The position numbers and the translations under genes are program-made. DNA of 64,000 nt from Arabidopsis thaliana (taxonomy: Eukaryota; Streptophyta; Magnoliopsida; Brassicales; Brassicaceae): contig NC_003070.9 in NCBI RefSeq assembly GCF_000001735.4, forward strand, positions 19,267,971 to 19,331,970. Reading direction: 5' to 3'. Within the stretch, counting starts at the first letter, position 1; each line of letters starts with the position of its first letter. The notes beneath the pieces were generated by a model. The model made no database searches, had not been told where the DNA came from, and was given only the letters and a program-made list of their open reading frames with translations. Shown piece by piece: positions 1 to 12,220 of this stretch.

Positions 1-358
1 GTTTGATTGGCGAATACATATTGTCACTACTTCTTTTTATTAATTTTAAATAAAATCAATCCAATTTTAAAATCTTCAGTTTGGGTTATATATAACCTGT
101 GACTTCGTTGTTACCTACAATTACAAAGAGCTGACTTTAATTATATATATAATGTATGTACACATCTACTATTGTCTATTATCCATGATATAATATAGAG
201 AGCTATGTGACTATTTCTTTAGTGATTCAAGGCATTCAATTATCCAAGAAAATAAACAAATAAACATGCATGAGTATATTATTAATAGTTATTTCTTAAT
301 CATGGGTAGACCTAAACAAACAGGTCGTGTCAGCGAGTAACATATGGGATACTAGATG
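1..358. other. AT-rich intergenic DNA
   Basis: No coding exon, RNA gene or clear repeat was seen. The stretch ends with the left 11-bp target duplication (348-358) of the foldback element that follows. Confidence 0.5.
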
Positions 359-897
359 CTAAAAATGTCAAAAAAATTACGAACTGGGACGATTTAATCT
401 TGAATTTCACGGAAGACAAATAAATCGTAAAATTTTTGTTGACTTTCAAAATAAATGACAAAGTTTTAGTTGACTTGCCATTTGAGTCATATCGTTAAAT
501 AGGTTAACATAATTTTTTACGGTGTTAATGTCTGGTTTATTTGCTCTGTTAGAACAAAACGACGTCGTTTATTGTAGAACTATTTCTCGTTTATCTACTC
601 TGTTAGAACAAAAAAAATTGTTCTAACAGAGTAGATAAACGAGAAATAGTTCAACAGACAAAATGATCTGCAATAAACGACGTTGTTTTGTTCTAACAGA
701 GTAGATAAACGAGACATTAACGCCGTAAATTTTTTTTGTTAACCTATTTAACGACATGACTCAAATGACAAGTCAACAAAAACTTTGTCATTTATTTCGA
801 AAGTCAACAAAAACTTTACAATTTATTTGTCTTATGTAAAGTTCAAGATTAAATCGTCCCATATTTGAAAGTTCGTGATTTTTTTAACATTTTTCCC
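359..897. mobile_element. Foldback (long inverted repeat) non-autonomous DNA transposon
   Basis: Two arms of about 260 bp (359-about 620 and about 626-897) are inverted copies of each other at roughly 80-85% identity by eye. They share blocks such as GTTGACTTTC, GAGTCAT, GTTAAATAGGTTAACA and CTCTGTTAGAACAAAA. The outer ends read CTAAAAATGTCAAAAAAA and, inverted, GGGAAAAATGTTAAAAAAA. The element is flanked by an 11-bp direct repeat, GATACTAGATG, at 348-358 and 898-908. Long TIRs with a 9-11 bp target duplication are typical of Mutator-like (MULE) or foldback elements. No transposase reading frame is present, so it would be non-autonomous. Family assignment is inference; the structure is seen directly. 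Confidence 0.8.
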
Positions 898-908
898 GAT
901 ACTAGATG

Positions 909-1794
909 TGACTTTTATTTGAATACTTGGCTTCATAATCTCAACAAGGAAGAGGTTGAGAAGGATAAATTTTCCCCCTCTTGATCTCTTCCAATATCTT
1001 GTAAATTTCCGGTTAATTTTGATCTCGATTGGATTCTAAGAAGCTATTGCAACCCACATCTTAGTCCTCTTTGTCACGGTTCCGGTCTAAACGTGAGAAA
1101 ACCGTTAATTGCGTAATTGAGTTGTACAGTATATATTTTGTCTTTGATATTTAATATTTAACTAAAATAAATTAAAACAGGAACTAAACTATAAATCCGG
1201 CCCATTGTTCCTTCTCTAAACATTCACTTCTTTTCCCTATTTATTTTTTCCGGGCGTCAACCACCATCACTATGTTTGCTTTCTTTCGCTTCACAGCATT
1301 TTTGTATCAAGTTGTTACTCATACTGATATGAAACAGGACTGAATAACCGTACATTCGACGCAATAGAAGAAAAATAGAAAATTTAAGTAACAGATAAAA
1401 TAAATTAGGCACAGACAGTAACGGAAACCCATTAAATTGATTTTTGAATCTTGTCTGTTCCACAGAATGTCCATGTATTTGCATCTTACTTTATGATTGT
1501 ATCACCGATAACTTGACAGCAAAATTTTCACTCTTGACATAATTTCAATGATTTATTAATTTTATTTTGGTATAGACGTATAGTTTGTTGCGCTGATTTT
1601 TTAAAATTTATAAGTCAAAAATCTCTTTCAATTCTAAATATATATGGAATGTTTAGGGTTCCATTACCTCACTTTTCTCGTTGGTGAAACACTCCCGTTA
1701 AATTTTGATTTAGTAAAATATCAATTTCAAACAAGTTTCTCAAATAAAAATTCTTTTAGAAATACCTGTCTGGATTAGTTATAGGGGTTGATTC
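909..1794. other. Intergenic DNA without recognisable gene
   Basis: Only short frames on both strands, none with family resemblance. I see no RNA gene or repeat structure here. Confidence 0.5.
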
Positions 1795-2148
1795 ATACAT
1801 AACCTAAAATAATTTCTTTTGATCCAAGAAAGTTAGACATGATAAAGGCTATTGCTTTTTTGGGAACAACCATCGGGTCTTATGTACACAGCTATCTTAA
1901 ACATTTCAATATCAAACACATTAAATACTTTCATTTTACCTCACTCTAGGAGCAAAATCAGAAACAGAAATCCTTTGAGTTGACGACCTTGTTTCCTTTC
2001 GTTTTCCAGAGCAAGACATTCGTTTAGCTCCATCACCACGTGTGGCATCGTCGGTCTACGTCTTGAAGACGGTTAGACGGGTTTACACAAGCTAAAGCCA
2101 ACTCTACAACCTTCCACACACCGTTTGTGTCATAGTCATCTCAGTTTT
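1795..2148 (-). pseudogene. Detached 3' end of an LRR receptor kinase (last exon piece plus 3' UTR)
   Basis: On the minus strand, about 1935-2148 matches the C-terminal part of the last exon of the neighbouring kinases ([17 protein letters not shown] region), and about 1795-1930 matches the sequence just downstream of the second kinase (about 6675-6830, shared block CTATCTTAAACATTTCAATAT). The match stops abruptly near 2148, inside the segment encoding the ..DPKL.. region. A few indels break the frame, for example near 2070. No kinase catalytic core accompanies it. It looks like a relic of a deleted tandem kinase copy or of unequal crossing-over, lying 75 bp past the stop of the first intact kinase. 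Confidence 0.75.
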
Positions 2149-2222
2149 ATACAAAAGAAATTATAGAGTGTAGATAGTTTATTCAATAAATACATTGGAA
2201 GTTCGGAAGATATTCTCTCAAT

Positions 2223-5200
2223 TTATCTGGCTCCAGGGGAAAATTCGGAAGCAGAAGAGCGACTAAAGTCAACATAACCACTTGTGTGCATCTCTTCACG
2301 ACCTTGTCGCCTTGCATTTTCTAAGGCCACACATTCGTTTAGCTCAGTCACGACGTGTGCCATTGTTGGTCTCCGGTTTGAAGACGGGTTCACACATGCA
2401 AGAGCCAGCTCAACAATCTTCCAGGCACCGTTTGTGTCATAGTCCCCCATCAGTTTTGGGTCAAGGATGCTCTTGATGTCCCCTTTAGTGAGCATGGACC
2501 CAACCCATTCATTGATGTGAGTTCTCTCTCTTGTTTTATCTGTCACAGGCTGGTTTGTGACTATCTCTAATAGGACTACACCGAAGCTGTACACATCACT
2601 CTTCTCGCTTAGCCAGTTTGTTCTGTAGTACCTGAGAGAGAATAGAAATATTACATTGACATCATTGAATATTTATTTGAGAAACACAACTAACATGAGT
2701 GATGATAACTGGTTGATTCACTTACTCAGGGTCAAGGTAACCAGGTGTGCCCGCAACCACTGTCGAGACATGACTTTCGCCATCAACTGGGAAAGATCTT
2801 GAGAGCCCAAAGTCGGCTAGTTTTGCTCCATACCGCTCATTCAATAAGATGTTGGTAGTTTTAACATCTCTATGGACCATAGGAGGCGTACATCCATTGT
2901 GAAGATACTCCAATCCTGTTACAAGTTGTTATTGTATATGTCAATCTTTCTCTAAGATAACCAAACGCAGTTTGTTGTGTAATAAGAAAACAAGTCATAA
3001 TTTTGTTCACCTTGTGCAGCCTCTACAGCTATTTGCATCCTGTTTTCCCAGGTAAGGACATTGCCTCCACGTTTTCCTATACTAGGATATTTTAAACCGC
3101 AGAAAGATATGGATTCGATTAAATTAGAGTCTCTAAATTTAAAATGTTACCTGACATATTCTCCTTGAGATCTCCATTAGCCATGTATTCATAAATCAAA
3201 GCCAAGTTATCTCCATCATCACAGTAACCCACAAGTCCCACCAAATTTCTATGGTGAACTCTTAAAAGAAGTTCAACCTAAAAAATATAATAAAATGACA
3301 ACTTCACGATTGAGAAAGTAATGTTTTAAAATAAAACGGACTTAACCGATCCAATCCATTTCTTGTTAAAGTACCTCTGCTTTGAACTCTTTATACCCTT
3401 GAGCTGACGAATGAGAGAGCATTTTCACAGCTACTTGAGTATCCTCCAAGTTTCCATGGTACACTGTTCCAAATCCTCCTTTACCAAGAACTCTCTCAAA
3501 GTTATTAGTCATCTTTAGTACCTCGGGATACGTGATCCTGCGTTCCTTTGTTATGATTGATGGATTCGTACCCTTATTACTTTCCCCGTTTTTCCTTCTA
3601 ACGACGAAAAAGATGGCCAAGATAACTAGCAGAGCGAACACACCAGCCACTGACGCTACGATAGGAATCATTGGAACCTTTTTACTTTTGCCTTTCAGGG
3701 TGACAGTTTTAGTAACAGTCTTACTCAAACTATAACCATTAAAGTGTTGGGAAACCGGAAACAAGAAATAAAGAGATATGAAGTTTAATATTGTTTTCAT
3801 TACTCAGAAATTTTGAGATTGAATCAAGTGAAATATAAACATCTTACATTAGTATTAGAGATTTGCTATCTAATCTTTGTTGAATAGAGTCTGGAATTGT
3901 GCTGTTGAGACCTAGATTTCCACTTAAGTTTCTGCAAATGAAAACATTAAGCTTTCTGAACCAAAAAAAAAAAAAAAAAAAAATGGAAGAGAGAGGGTGC
4001 TGATAAAGAAGCTTACATAAGTTTTAATAACTTCATATCTGCAAAAAACTCCGGTATCTCTCCTGATAAATCGTTTTTTGACAAATCTCTGTCCATTAGA
4101 CACAGAAAGCAAAGTTTTTGAAGAGTTAGATACTTCTCTCACCACAATAAAATCGGTGTGTCAGGGCACTTACAGCTCTATCAACTGTGTTAGCTTGGAT
4201 ATTTCAGGTGTTATGGTACCGGTCAACTTGTTCTCTGCCAAGTTCCTAATGTAATGTTGTCAAACAATAAAGTATCCAAAAGAGTTAGCATATGTGAAAC
4301 CTTGAAATTGAAAGACCATGAGATCAAGAAACAGAACATACAAGGATATGATCCGAGGTTGATCAGAGTTTGGATAACTGCAGTTTAAACCTTCCCACTG
4401 ATAAGACTTAGGAGCACATGGATCTCCTTGCCAGCTAACCTTTTTGCTCAAATCATACGTTGCCTTGATGTTTATCATAGCAGAAACTGATCAATCATCA
4501 CATTTGAAAAACAAAAGAAAGTTATAAGACATGAAACTTTTGGTAAAAAATGGGTTTAAGAACATGCTAAACTTGCCTTCATCTTGATCTGTCTCGAGTT
4601 CTAGAAGGTCTAAGACTTTATAAATCTCGAGGCCGTTGATAAGAGGAGGAAGAGTTGAGTTACCGGTCTTCGTGAAAGACAAACTGAAACTGCCATCCGG
4701 AGAACTCAAAGGCTTTGAATCGAATAGAGTTGATATCTCGAATTTTTCAGGCCTCAAATAGGAGTACACATTCTGACCACCATTATAAGTAATGTTGAAT
4801 TCTCTGATGTCATTATCCTTAAGAGTCTGGATTTCAGCGAAATGCATGTATACATATGATTGTGAAGTGATGTTGTCAAGAGTCCAATCAAAGATCAGAG
4901 GCTGACTAGCATTTGAAGGTACACATGCAGTCTTTGCCACAGCTTGTGGCACATCATAGGGGTTACTTGTATCGACCAAAAGGTCTGTGCTTATCGATTT
5001 CAATCCATTACCAAACTGTCGAACCCAGACTCGATCATGGATATCCTCATCATACCTATAGAAATGAGAGGAAAAGCCACTAGACTTGTTTTTGTTAACT
5101 CAAAAACAAATAACAAAAAAAAGAAAGTCCCGTCGTTAAATGCAACATCCAGATCTAGCCGTTAATGTTGTTCGTTTCTAAAATCGCTTTTTCCATATGC

Positions 5201-6098
5201 ATGTTGCATTTGGATAAAACGTTTTGCATCCGAAAATCCGAATGCAAATACCAAATTTTTCAAACTAGCTAGCAATATCTGGTGCACTTTACATCAAGAT
5301 ATTGCATGATTTGCATCTACACGCAGAAACGAACCAGAAAAAATACAAAAGAAAAAAAAAAAAAAAAAAAAACCTCTTTACCTTATGAATGTTGGAGTGG
5401 CTGAAAAGAAAACTCTTGCGAACCCAATCAACGATCCACTTTGCGTGAGGTAAGTATTATTGTTCAACGGACGAAGTTCCAGCGACGAAATAAATGGTAT
5501 CCCTTTTCCTGTCTTAACAAGACAAATTTGAAGACGGTCTTGTGTTAAGACATGAATCATCTCGAGGACTGCACCATTTCCTACTCCATCCAACTTAACA
5601 GAAGTCCATTTGCTAGGACCAATGTGAATATCAAACTTGGGGACTTGTCTCAAACCATCGTAATTCCCATACGTAAAGGTTGCTCTGATGAGATATCTGC
5701 TTTTAGCGGTAAGGTTGAAGTTGTAACAGTTTCTTTCACCCTCAGGGAAGCTTCTTACGGTCCAAGTTTGTTGCTGAAGCTGCGCTTTGTACTCAGCACT
5801 GATCCTCCCGACCAATCCACTATCGATGTAATTTGCATCTGATTTGTATGTTATATTTGTCGTCTTCTCCGTATAAGTTGCGTTCTTAGGGACTAACCCA
5901 CAATCCAAACTGATGAATCCTGTTGACGATCAACACCAAAATAACAAATTTAAAGAAACAAATTCCAAAAGGGTTTCTTAATCTATAGAGTAATCGAAGA
6001 AACAAAAAGTAAGAACCTAATTGATCTTGAGCTTGAACTGATTCCAAAATGACATAAGCTGTGATCAAGAAGAGCAAAAACCCATGAATAGACTTCAT
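2223..6098 (-). CDS. RHS6: LRR-I receptor-like kinase with malectin-like ectodomain (probably RHS6, AT1G51880)
   Basis: Twelve coding exons on the minus strand: 6098-6017, 5919-5382, 5055-4577, 4486-4342, 4245-4174, 4088-4017, 3931-3848, 3729-3375, 3277-3151, 3076-3011, 2915-2726, 2631-2223. They join in frame to 872 residues. The start at 6098 opens a signal peptide ([20 protein letters not shown]) ending near VQAQDQ. A malectin-like domain follows (residues about 25-375), then three short LRRs in 72-84 nt exons, and a transmembrane helix ([13 protein letters not shown]). The kinase has [21 protein letters not shown] and GTPGYLDPE, so it is an RD kinase expected to be active at the plasma membrane. 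Two oddities: intron 3 (4576-4487) has a GC donor, and the transmembrane and juxtamembrane segments share one exon where both paralogues have an intron. The RHS6 (root hair specific 6) name rests on gene order in Arabidopsis. Confidence 0.92.
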
Positions 6099-6831
6099 CT
6101 TCTTCTTTTTTTGCAGTGAGTGCTCTGATTCAGGGAGGTTATGATTATTCATTGATCATTGTTCTTGACTGGCAAGTATTGAGATAACATTATATTGGTC
6201 AATTGATTTGGCATTCATAGCTTGTGTAAGCTGTGTGCTAAGTCTTCAACATTAGATTCTTTTATTTTATTCAGGTGATTATTATAGTAACACATTACGT
6301 GTCTACGACATTCTTTCCGCTTTCAGGCGTTGGAGAATTTTCAAATGTATATTATTAGGTAGACTTCTAAAAAAAGATGTGAAATCAATTGTTACATTAT
6401 TTATAGGTTAAAAAACTTTAGCAGATTTTAAATGAATCAGTCAATTTAAATCAGATAGTAAATTTTAATTTTTATGGAGGCACGTTTATTTTTGTATGTG
6501 ATATGAACTCTAGTGAATTATACACGGACCATGTCACATTTGACTCCAACAACGCTTTCATGCGTTCACTTTGAATTTGTATGAGTCCGAATTTCTTGCA
6601 AACTTTTACTTCAAAATCATGAGAACAGAGTAATCAAAAAAGAGCATCCAAGACCATGCGTTGATGACTCATACATAAACTAATATTAAAGATATAAATT
6701 TCTTGGAATCCAAGAATGTTACACATAATAAAGGCTAATACATTTTGAAGAAAATTCACAGAACTATCTTAAACATTTCAATATGAACAATCGATTATAA
6801 TAAACAACAAAGCTTGATAACACAAAGACTT
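6099..6831. other. Intergenic spacer between two kinase genes
   Basis: Holds the promoter of the first kinase and the 3' UTR of the second (about 6675-6831, which is duplicated at 1795-1930). No additional gene seen. Confidence 0.5.
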
Positions 6832-9800
6832 TTACCTAGCTAAAGGGGAAAAATCAGAAGCAGAAGATGGACTAAACTCAACAGATTCCTTTATGTACGT
6901 CGCTTGACTACCTTGTTTCCTTTCTATTTCCAAAGCAAGACATTCGTTTAGCTCCATCACCACGTGTGGCATTGTCGGTCTACGGCTTGAAGACGGGTTT
7001 ACACAAGCTAAAGCCAACTCTACAACCTTCCACACACCGTTTGTGTCATAGTCTTCATTCAGTTTCGGGTCGACAATACTCTTGATATCCCCATTGGTAA
7101 GCATGAACATAACCCATTCATTGATATGAGGTCTCTCTCGGTTTTTATTCATCACAGGCTGGTTTGTGACTATCTCTAAAAGCACTACACCAAAGCTGTA
7201 CACATCACTCTTCTCGCTTAGCCAGTTTGTTCTGTAATACCTGAAAAGAAGAGTATCATAAAGAGAGGTTACAGTTCCCAATTCTTCATAACTTATTTCA
7301 GTACAAGAAACAGATTGATTCACTCACTCAGGATCTAAGTAACCAGGTGTTCCTGCAACGACTGTCATGACATGAGATTCACCATCAACAGGAAAAGATC
7401 TCGATAGCCCAAAGTCGGCTAGTTTTGCTTGAGACCGCTCATTTAATAAAATGTTGGTTGGTTTCACATCTCTATGTACCATAGGAGGCCTACATCCGTT
7501 ATGCAAATACTCCAATCCTGTTACAAATAGTTATTGTTTATGTCAATCTTGCTTTCAGACTACCACACAAATTGTTGTGAATGAAAAGTATATAAGTCAT
7601 AATTTAGTTCACCTTGTGCTGCCTCTACAGCTATTTGCATTCTTGTTTCCCAGCTTAGGACATTGACACTGTGTTTTCCTGTACCAGGCTTTGAATGTTT
7701 CAAACTGTCTAAGGAGATGGATTCAACTAAATTAAAGTGCTTACCTGACATATTTTCCCTCAGGTCTCCTTTTTCCATATATTCATAGATCAGAGCTAAG
7801 TTGTCTCCATCATCACAGTAACCAACAAGTCCCACCAAATGTCTGTGATGAACTCTTAAAAGAAGTTCAACCTAAGAAAGAACAAAATCACCATTCATGA
7901 TTGAGGAACCTAATGCACTTTAAAAACAATTAAGACTAACATATCCATTTCTTATTAAAAAAAAAAAAAACATATCCATTTCTTGTTAAAGTACCTCTGC
8001 TTTGAACTCTTTATAACCTTGAGCTGATGAATGAGAAAGCATTTTCACAGCTACTTGAGTATCATCCAAGTTACCATGATACACTGTTCCAAACCCTCCT
8101 TTACCAAGAACTCTCTCAAAGTTTTTAGTCATCTTTAGTACCTCCGAATAAGTGAACTTGCGTTCCTTTGTTATGATTGATGAACTCGATGATCTTGCAT
8201 CACTCTTAACCGTGCCAGTAGTGAATGATCGGGGTCCTGAAGCTGTAAAACCTAAAGGAAGTGAGTATAAATCTGACAACTTTCATTTTCATTATTTTCA
8301 AGACCTATTCTAGTGATCATACCTTCATTAGTTCTCTGTTTTTTCCTTATGACGACAAAAACGATAGCCAAGATAACTAGCACAGCAAACACGCTAGCCA
8401 CTGATGCTGCGATAGCAACTACATTTGTACTATTTTTTCCGGTTTCATCTCTACTGCAATCATTAAAGGTGATGTGGAATCGAATAGAAGGTTAGACACT
8501 GTTTCATAGGATTCTGAAATACTTTCCGTGACTTGAAAAGCTTGAGACTGAATCCACTGAAAATCTTACATTAGTGTTAAAGATTTGTTATCTATCCTCT
8601 TCTGAAGAGTCTCTGGAACTGAGCGATTTAGATTCTTGTTTCCACTCAAGTTTCTGCAAATGACAAAAATGAATCTTTGAGAACAGCACACAAAGAGCAG
8701 AGCGACCAAGAACCAAGATAAATATATTAGTCATTTAGTAGCTCACATGAGTGTCAAATTCTTCATATCAGAAAAAACAAATGGAATATCTCCTGATAAG
8801 TCATTGTTTGATAAATCTCTGCGCATTAAAGGAAAAAAATAAATTTGTTATACACAATACACCATATCATATACTTTAAGTTTATTAGTGTGTGACAGTT
8901 TCGGATTCTTACAGTTCTCTCAAATGTGTTAGCTTGGATATATCAGATGTTATGGTACCACTCAAATTGCTTCCACTCAAGTTCCTAATAGAGAGTCCAA
9001 AAGTTAGAACTTGAGAAAAAAAACTCGAAACTAAAGAATTGTGAGATTAACAAGCAAAACATACAAGGATATGATCTGCGGTGGCGCAAAGTTTGGATAA
9101 CTACAGTTTAAACCTTCCCATCTATATAACTCAGGAGCACATGGATCTCCTTGCCAGCTAGACCTTTTGCTCAATCCATATATTGTCTTGATATTCATCA
9201 TAGCGGAAACTGATCAATCATTACATTTCAAAAACTTCAAAGACATGAACTCTTGGTAAAAGAATTGGTTTAAGAACATGCTTAACTTACCTTCATCTTG
9301 GTATGTATCAAGCTGTGGAAGCTCTAGAACTTGATAAATCTCAAGGCCGTTGATAAGAGGAGGATGAGTAGAGTTACCGGTCATCGAGAAAGTGAAGTTG
9401 AAATTCCCATCTAGAGAACTCACAGCTGCTGGATTGTATACAGTTGTTATACGAAACTTTGGAGGTCTAAAATAGGAGAACCAATTTTCGCCACCATTGT
9501 AAGTAATATTGAATTCTCTGGTCTCATTAGCTTCAAGATTCTCGATTTCAGCGAAATGCATGTATATATATGACTGTGAAGTGATGTCGTCGAGACTCCA
9601 ATTTATTTTCAGAGGCTGAGTAGCATTTAAAGGGACAGCAGCAGTTTTCGCTACAGTTTGAGGCACATTGTAGAAGTTACTTGTATCAACAGAGAGTTCC
9701 GTGCTTAACAAGGAATTTTTGTTATCTAAGAATGGAATCCAAATTCGGTCATGGACGTCCTCATCATACCTAGAGAGAAAGGCTCATTTTGATAATTTAA

Positions 9801-10558
9801 CACAAACAACAAAACAACTAGTATGAAAATAAAACCTTTTTGGCTCATTTCTGTACCTGAGAAATGGTGGAGTGGGTGAAAAGTAAAGTCTTGCGACCAC
9901 AATAAGCGATCCACTTTTTGTGACGTATGTATTATTGTTCAAAGGACGAAGTTCCAATGAAGAAATAAACGGTGTAGTTTCTCCTGTTTTCACAAGACAA
10001 ATTTGAAGATGGTCTTGTCTTAAGACATGGATCATCTCGGAGACTGAACCATTTCTCACTCCGGGGATCGAAACAGAGGTCCATTTGTTTGGACCGATGT
10101 AAAGATCAAAGCTCGGGAGTTGATTCAAACCGTCATAATTCCCATAGATAAAGGTTCCTCTGATTAGATACTTACGTTTTGCGGTGAGACTGAAGTTGTA
10201 ACAATTTCTTTGACCCTCAGGGAAGCTTCTCAAGGCCCAAATTTGTTGCTGAAACTGTGTTCTGTACACTTCATTGATCTTCCCGGGAACTCCACTGTCG
10301 ATGTAAGTTGCGTCTGATCTGTATGTTATATTCGTCGACTTTTCCACATAAGTAATTTCCGTAGGCACCAAACCACAATCTAAGCTTATGAATCCTGTTT
10401 ATGATCGAAAAAAACAAACTTTTAAGAGGTTTTGTTGATCTGAAAAGGAAACAAAACATCAAGATTTCATGAAAACAGAGTAAATAACCTGATTGGTCTT
10501 GAGCTTGAACCAATCCAAGAACTGCGAAAACGAAGATCAAGAAAGACAAAAACCTCAT
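6832..10558 (-). CDS. LRR-I receptor-like kinase with malectin-like ectodomain (probably AT1G51890)
   Basis: Thirteen coding exons: 10558-10489, 10394-9857, 9769-9291, 9209-9065, 8984-8913, 8818-8747, 8653-8570, 8453-8323, 8242-7995, 7871-7745, 7678-7613, 7517-7328, 7240-6832. They join to 876 residues. Signal peptide ([20 protein letters not shown]), malectin-like domain, WxGLNC motif before the LRRs, three LRR exons, transmembrane helix ([15 protein letters not shown]), Ser-rich juxtamembrane segment in its own exon, then kinase with [21 protein letters not shown] and GTPGYLDPE. Exon lengths match the first kinase almost exactly (538, 479, 145, 72, 72, 84, 127, 66, 190, 409 nt), which supports the model and recent tandem duplication. 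All introns are GT-AG. Members of this family (FRK1, IOS1) act in pattern-triggered immunity; the specific ligand is unknown. The locus name is from gene order and length. Confidence 0.93.
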
Positions 10559-10963
10559 GTTTTTTGGGGATGTTTGTTCTGAATCAGAGGAGGCTATTCA
10601 TTTTTCATAGGTTCTTGGTGGGTAAAGATTGACATAAGAGCAAAGTATTGGTCAATTAAGATGGCCAAGTCTTCTTCTTCAACATTAGACTTATTCAGGT
10701 GATTGTAACAGCACTCTTATTTGCCTACGAAATTATGTGTCTTGTGGAAATGTTCAAACTAGAATTGGTGGCAAATATATAAAAACAAAATGAGAAATCA
10801 AACGAAAGTAAATAAAGAATGGAAAGATACAAACAAAGAAAGTTGCAGAATCTTGCTTAAACAAAACAAAAATACCCAACTTGCCTTCCAAGCTTCCAAT
10901 AAAAGCAACTATAATAACAAAAAGAGAGCGTAAATAAACTACTAAACAATCGTACTTTTATTT

Positions 10964-11348
10964 TGTGTGAAAAAAATCTCGATATTATAGTTCGTTGACG
11001 TATATTGTATATATTTATTTGGAATTATTTTGACAAATTTCGATGTGTTTAAAATTCTTTTTAAAAAATAAAGTGAAGAAAAATTAGAAAAGAATAAGTC
11101 AACTTAGGTGATTTTGATTTTTGACGTCGTCGTTGCCTATAATATTCATTTCTGAAATTTCTAATATTAAGTGTGGAAAAAAACTCGATATTATAGTCCG
11201 TTGACGTATATGGTATATATTTATCTGAAATTATTTTGACAAATTTCGATGAGTTTGAAATTCTTTTTTAAAAATAAAGTGAAGAAAAATTTAGAAATTA
11301 ATAAGTCAACTTAGGTGATTTTGATTTTTGACGTCGCCTATAATATTC
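10964..11348. repeat. Two direct copies of a 180-bp AT-rich unit
   Basis: Copies at about 10964-11147 and 11170-11348 share long blocks, including CTCGATATTATAGT, ATTATTTTGACAAATTTCG and AAGTCAACTTAGGTGATTTT, with a few substitutions and small indels. They lie head to tail with about 20 bp between. Non-coding; function unknown. The gene-free stretch 10559-11569 otherwise holds only the promoter of the second kinase. Confidence 0.75.
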
Positions 11349-11569
11349 CCTTATAAATCCATGACTCAAATCTGGATAATTTTCACTAAATTTTATGACT
11401 AAGTCATTTGATTGCTTATTTAATTAAAAACGAGTAACATAAACTTTTTTGTAAGATATACCCAAATTGGTAAAATGAATCAACATATTTTATACGGTAA
11501 CAAAATTAAAGATCTCATATACACTATTTTCATTTTCGATTATATAGTACATCAATTAAGACTTCATTC

Positions 11570-11860
11570 AAAAAAGACTGAGCTGAAGCTTTAAATAGCT
11601 TTCCAACCTTAAAGTTGGTCCGACTCCGAATCAAAACCAAAAAAAAAAACTAGCGGTTTGGTTAATTATCTTCGTCTTTCTTCTTCTTCTTCTTTTTGGG
11701 TTAATAATCTTCGTCTCTCATTCTTCAACACAAAAAGAGACTTTGAATCCTAAATTGGACTGTGGAAAATTCAAAAAGACAGAGGCGAAGCTTTAGTTAG
11801 CTTTCCAACCTTAAGGTTGGTCCGACTCCGAATCAAAAAACCCTAGTGGTTTGGTTATAG
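11570..11860. repeat. Direct repeat with 16-bp palindrome downstream of the IST1-like gene
   Basis: About 90 bp at 11570-11665 recurs at 11771-11860 (shared GAAGCTTTA, AGCTTTCCAACCTTAA, TTGGTCCGACTCCGAATC, GGTTTGGTTA). The second copy contains the perfect palindrome CCAACCTTAAGGTTGG at 11807-11822. Between the copies, AATCTTCGTCTCTC blocks resemble the repeat units of the adjoining coding exon, so the tract looks like decayed 3' extension of the gene's repeat array. Confidence 0.7.
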
Positions 11861-11913
11861 TCTTCTTCATCTTCCTTTTGGTGTTGATAATCTTCGTGTC
11901 TCATCCTGGAAGC

Positions 11914-12220
11914 TTAGGATGAACTGTGTTTGGTTAATAATCTTCGTCTTTCTTTTTCTACCTCCTTCAGGAGTTTAAACTTAGTAGCAATCTGGTCGTA
12001 ATCAGGAAGCTTAGGATGAACATGTTTTGTTGCTAATCTTCGTCTTTCTTCTTCTTCCTTCTCCAGCACTCTAAAGCGAGTAATCACTTGGTCGTAATCA
12101 GGAAGCGTAGGCTCAAAGTCTTTGGGTGATAATCTTCGTCTCTCGTTTTCTTCTTCCTTCTTCTTTTTAAACTGAGTTAAAAATTGTTCGTATTCATGAA
12201 GCTTAGAATGAACACGTTTG
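11914..12220 (-). repeat. C-terminal HPKLPDYDQ / ERRRL repeat array
   Basis: Three protein repeats of about 33 residues occur in a row, with cores HSKLHEYEQ, EPTLPDYDQ and HPKLPDYDQ, each followed by an acidic/basic stretch ending in (E)RRRL or (Q)RL. A fourth DNA copy starts at the stop: one extra base in the KHVHPKLP codons turns it into KHSSS-stop, so the present C-terminus is a frameshift product. Confidence 0.8.

Noticed and set aside
2282..2476. Plus-strand 64-residue frame opposite the first kinase
   Set aside because: It is antisense to the conserved last kinase exon; its reading is a shadow of that exon.
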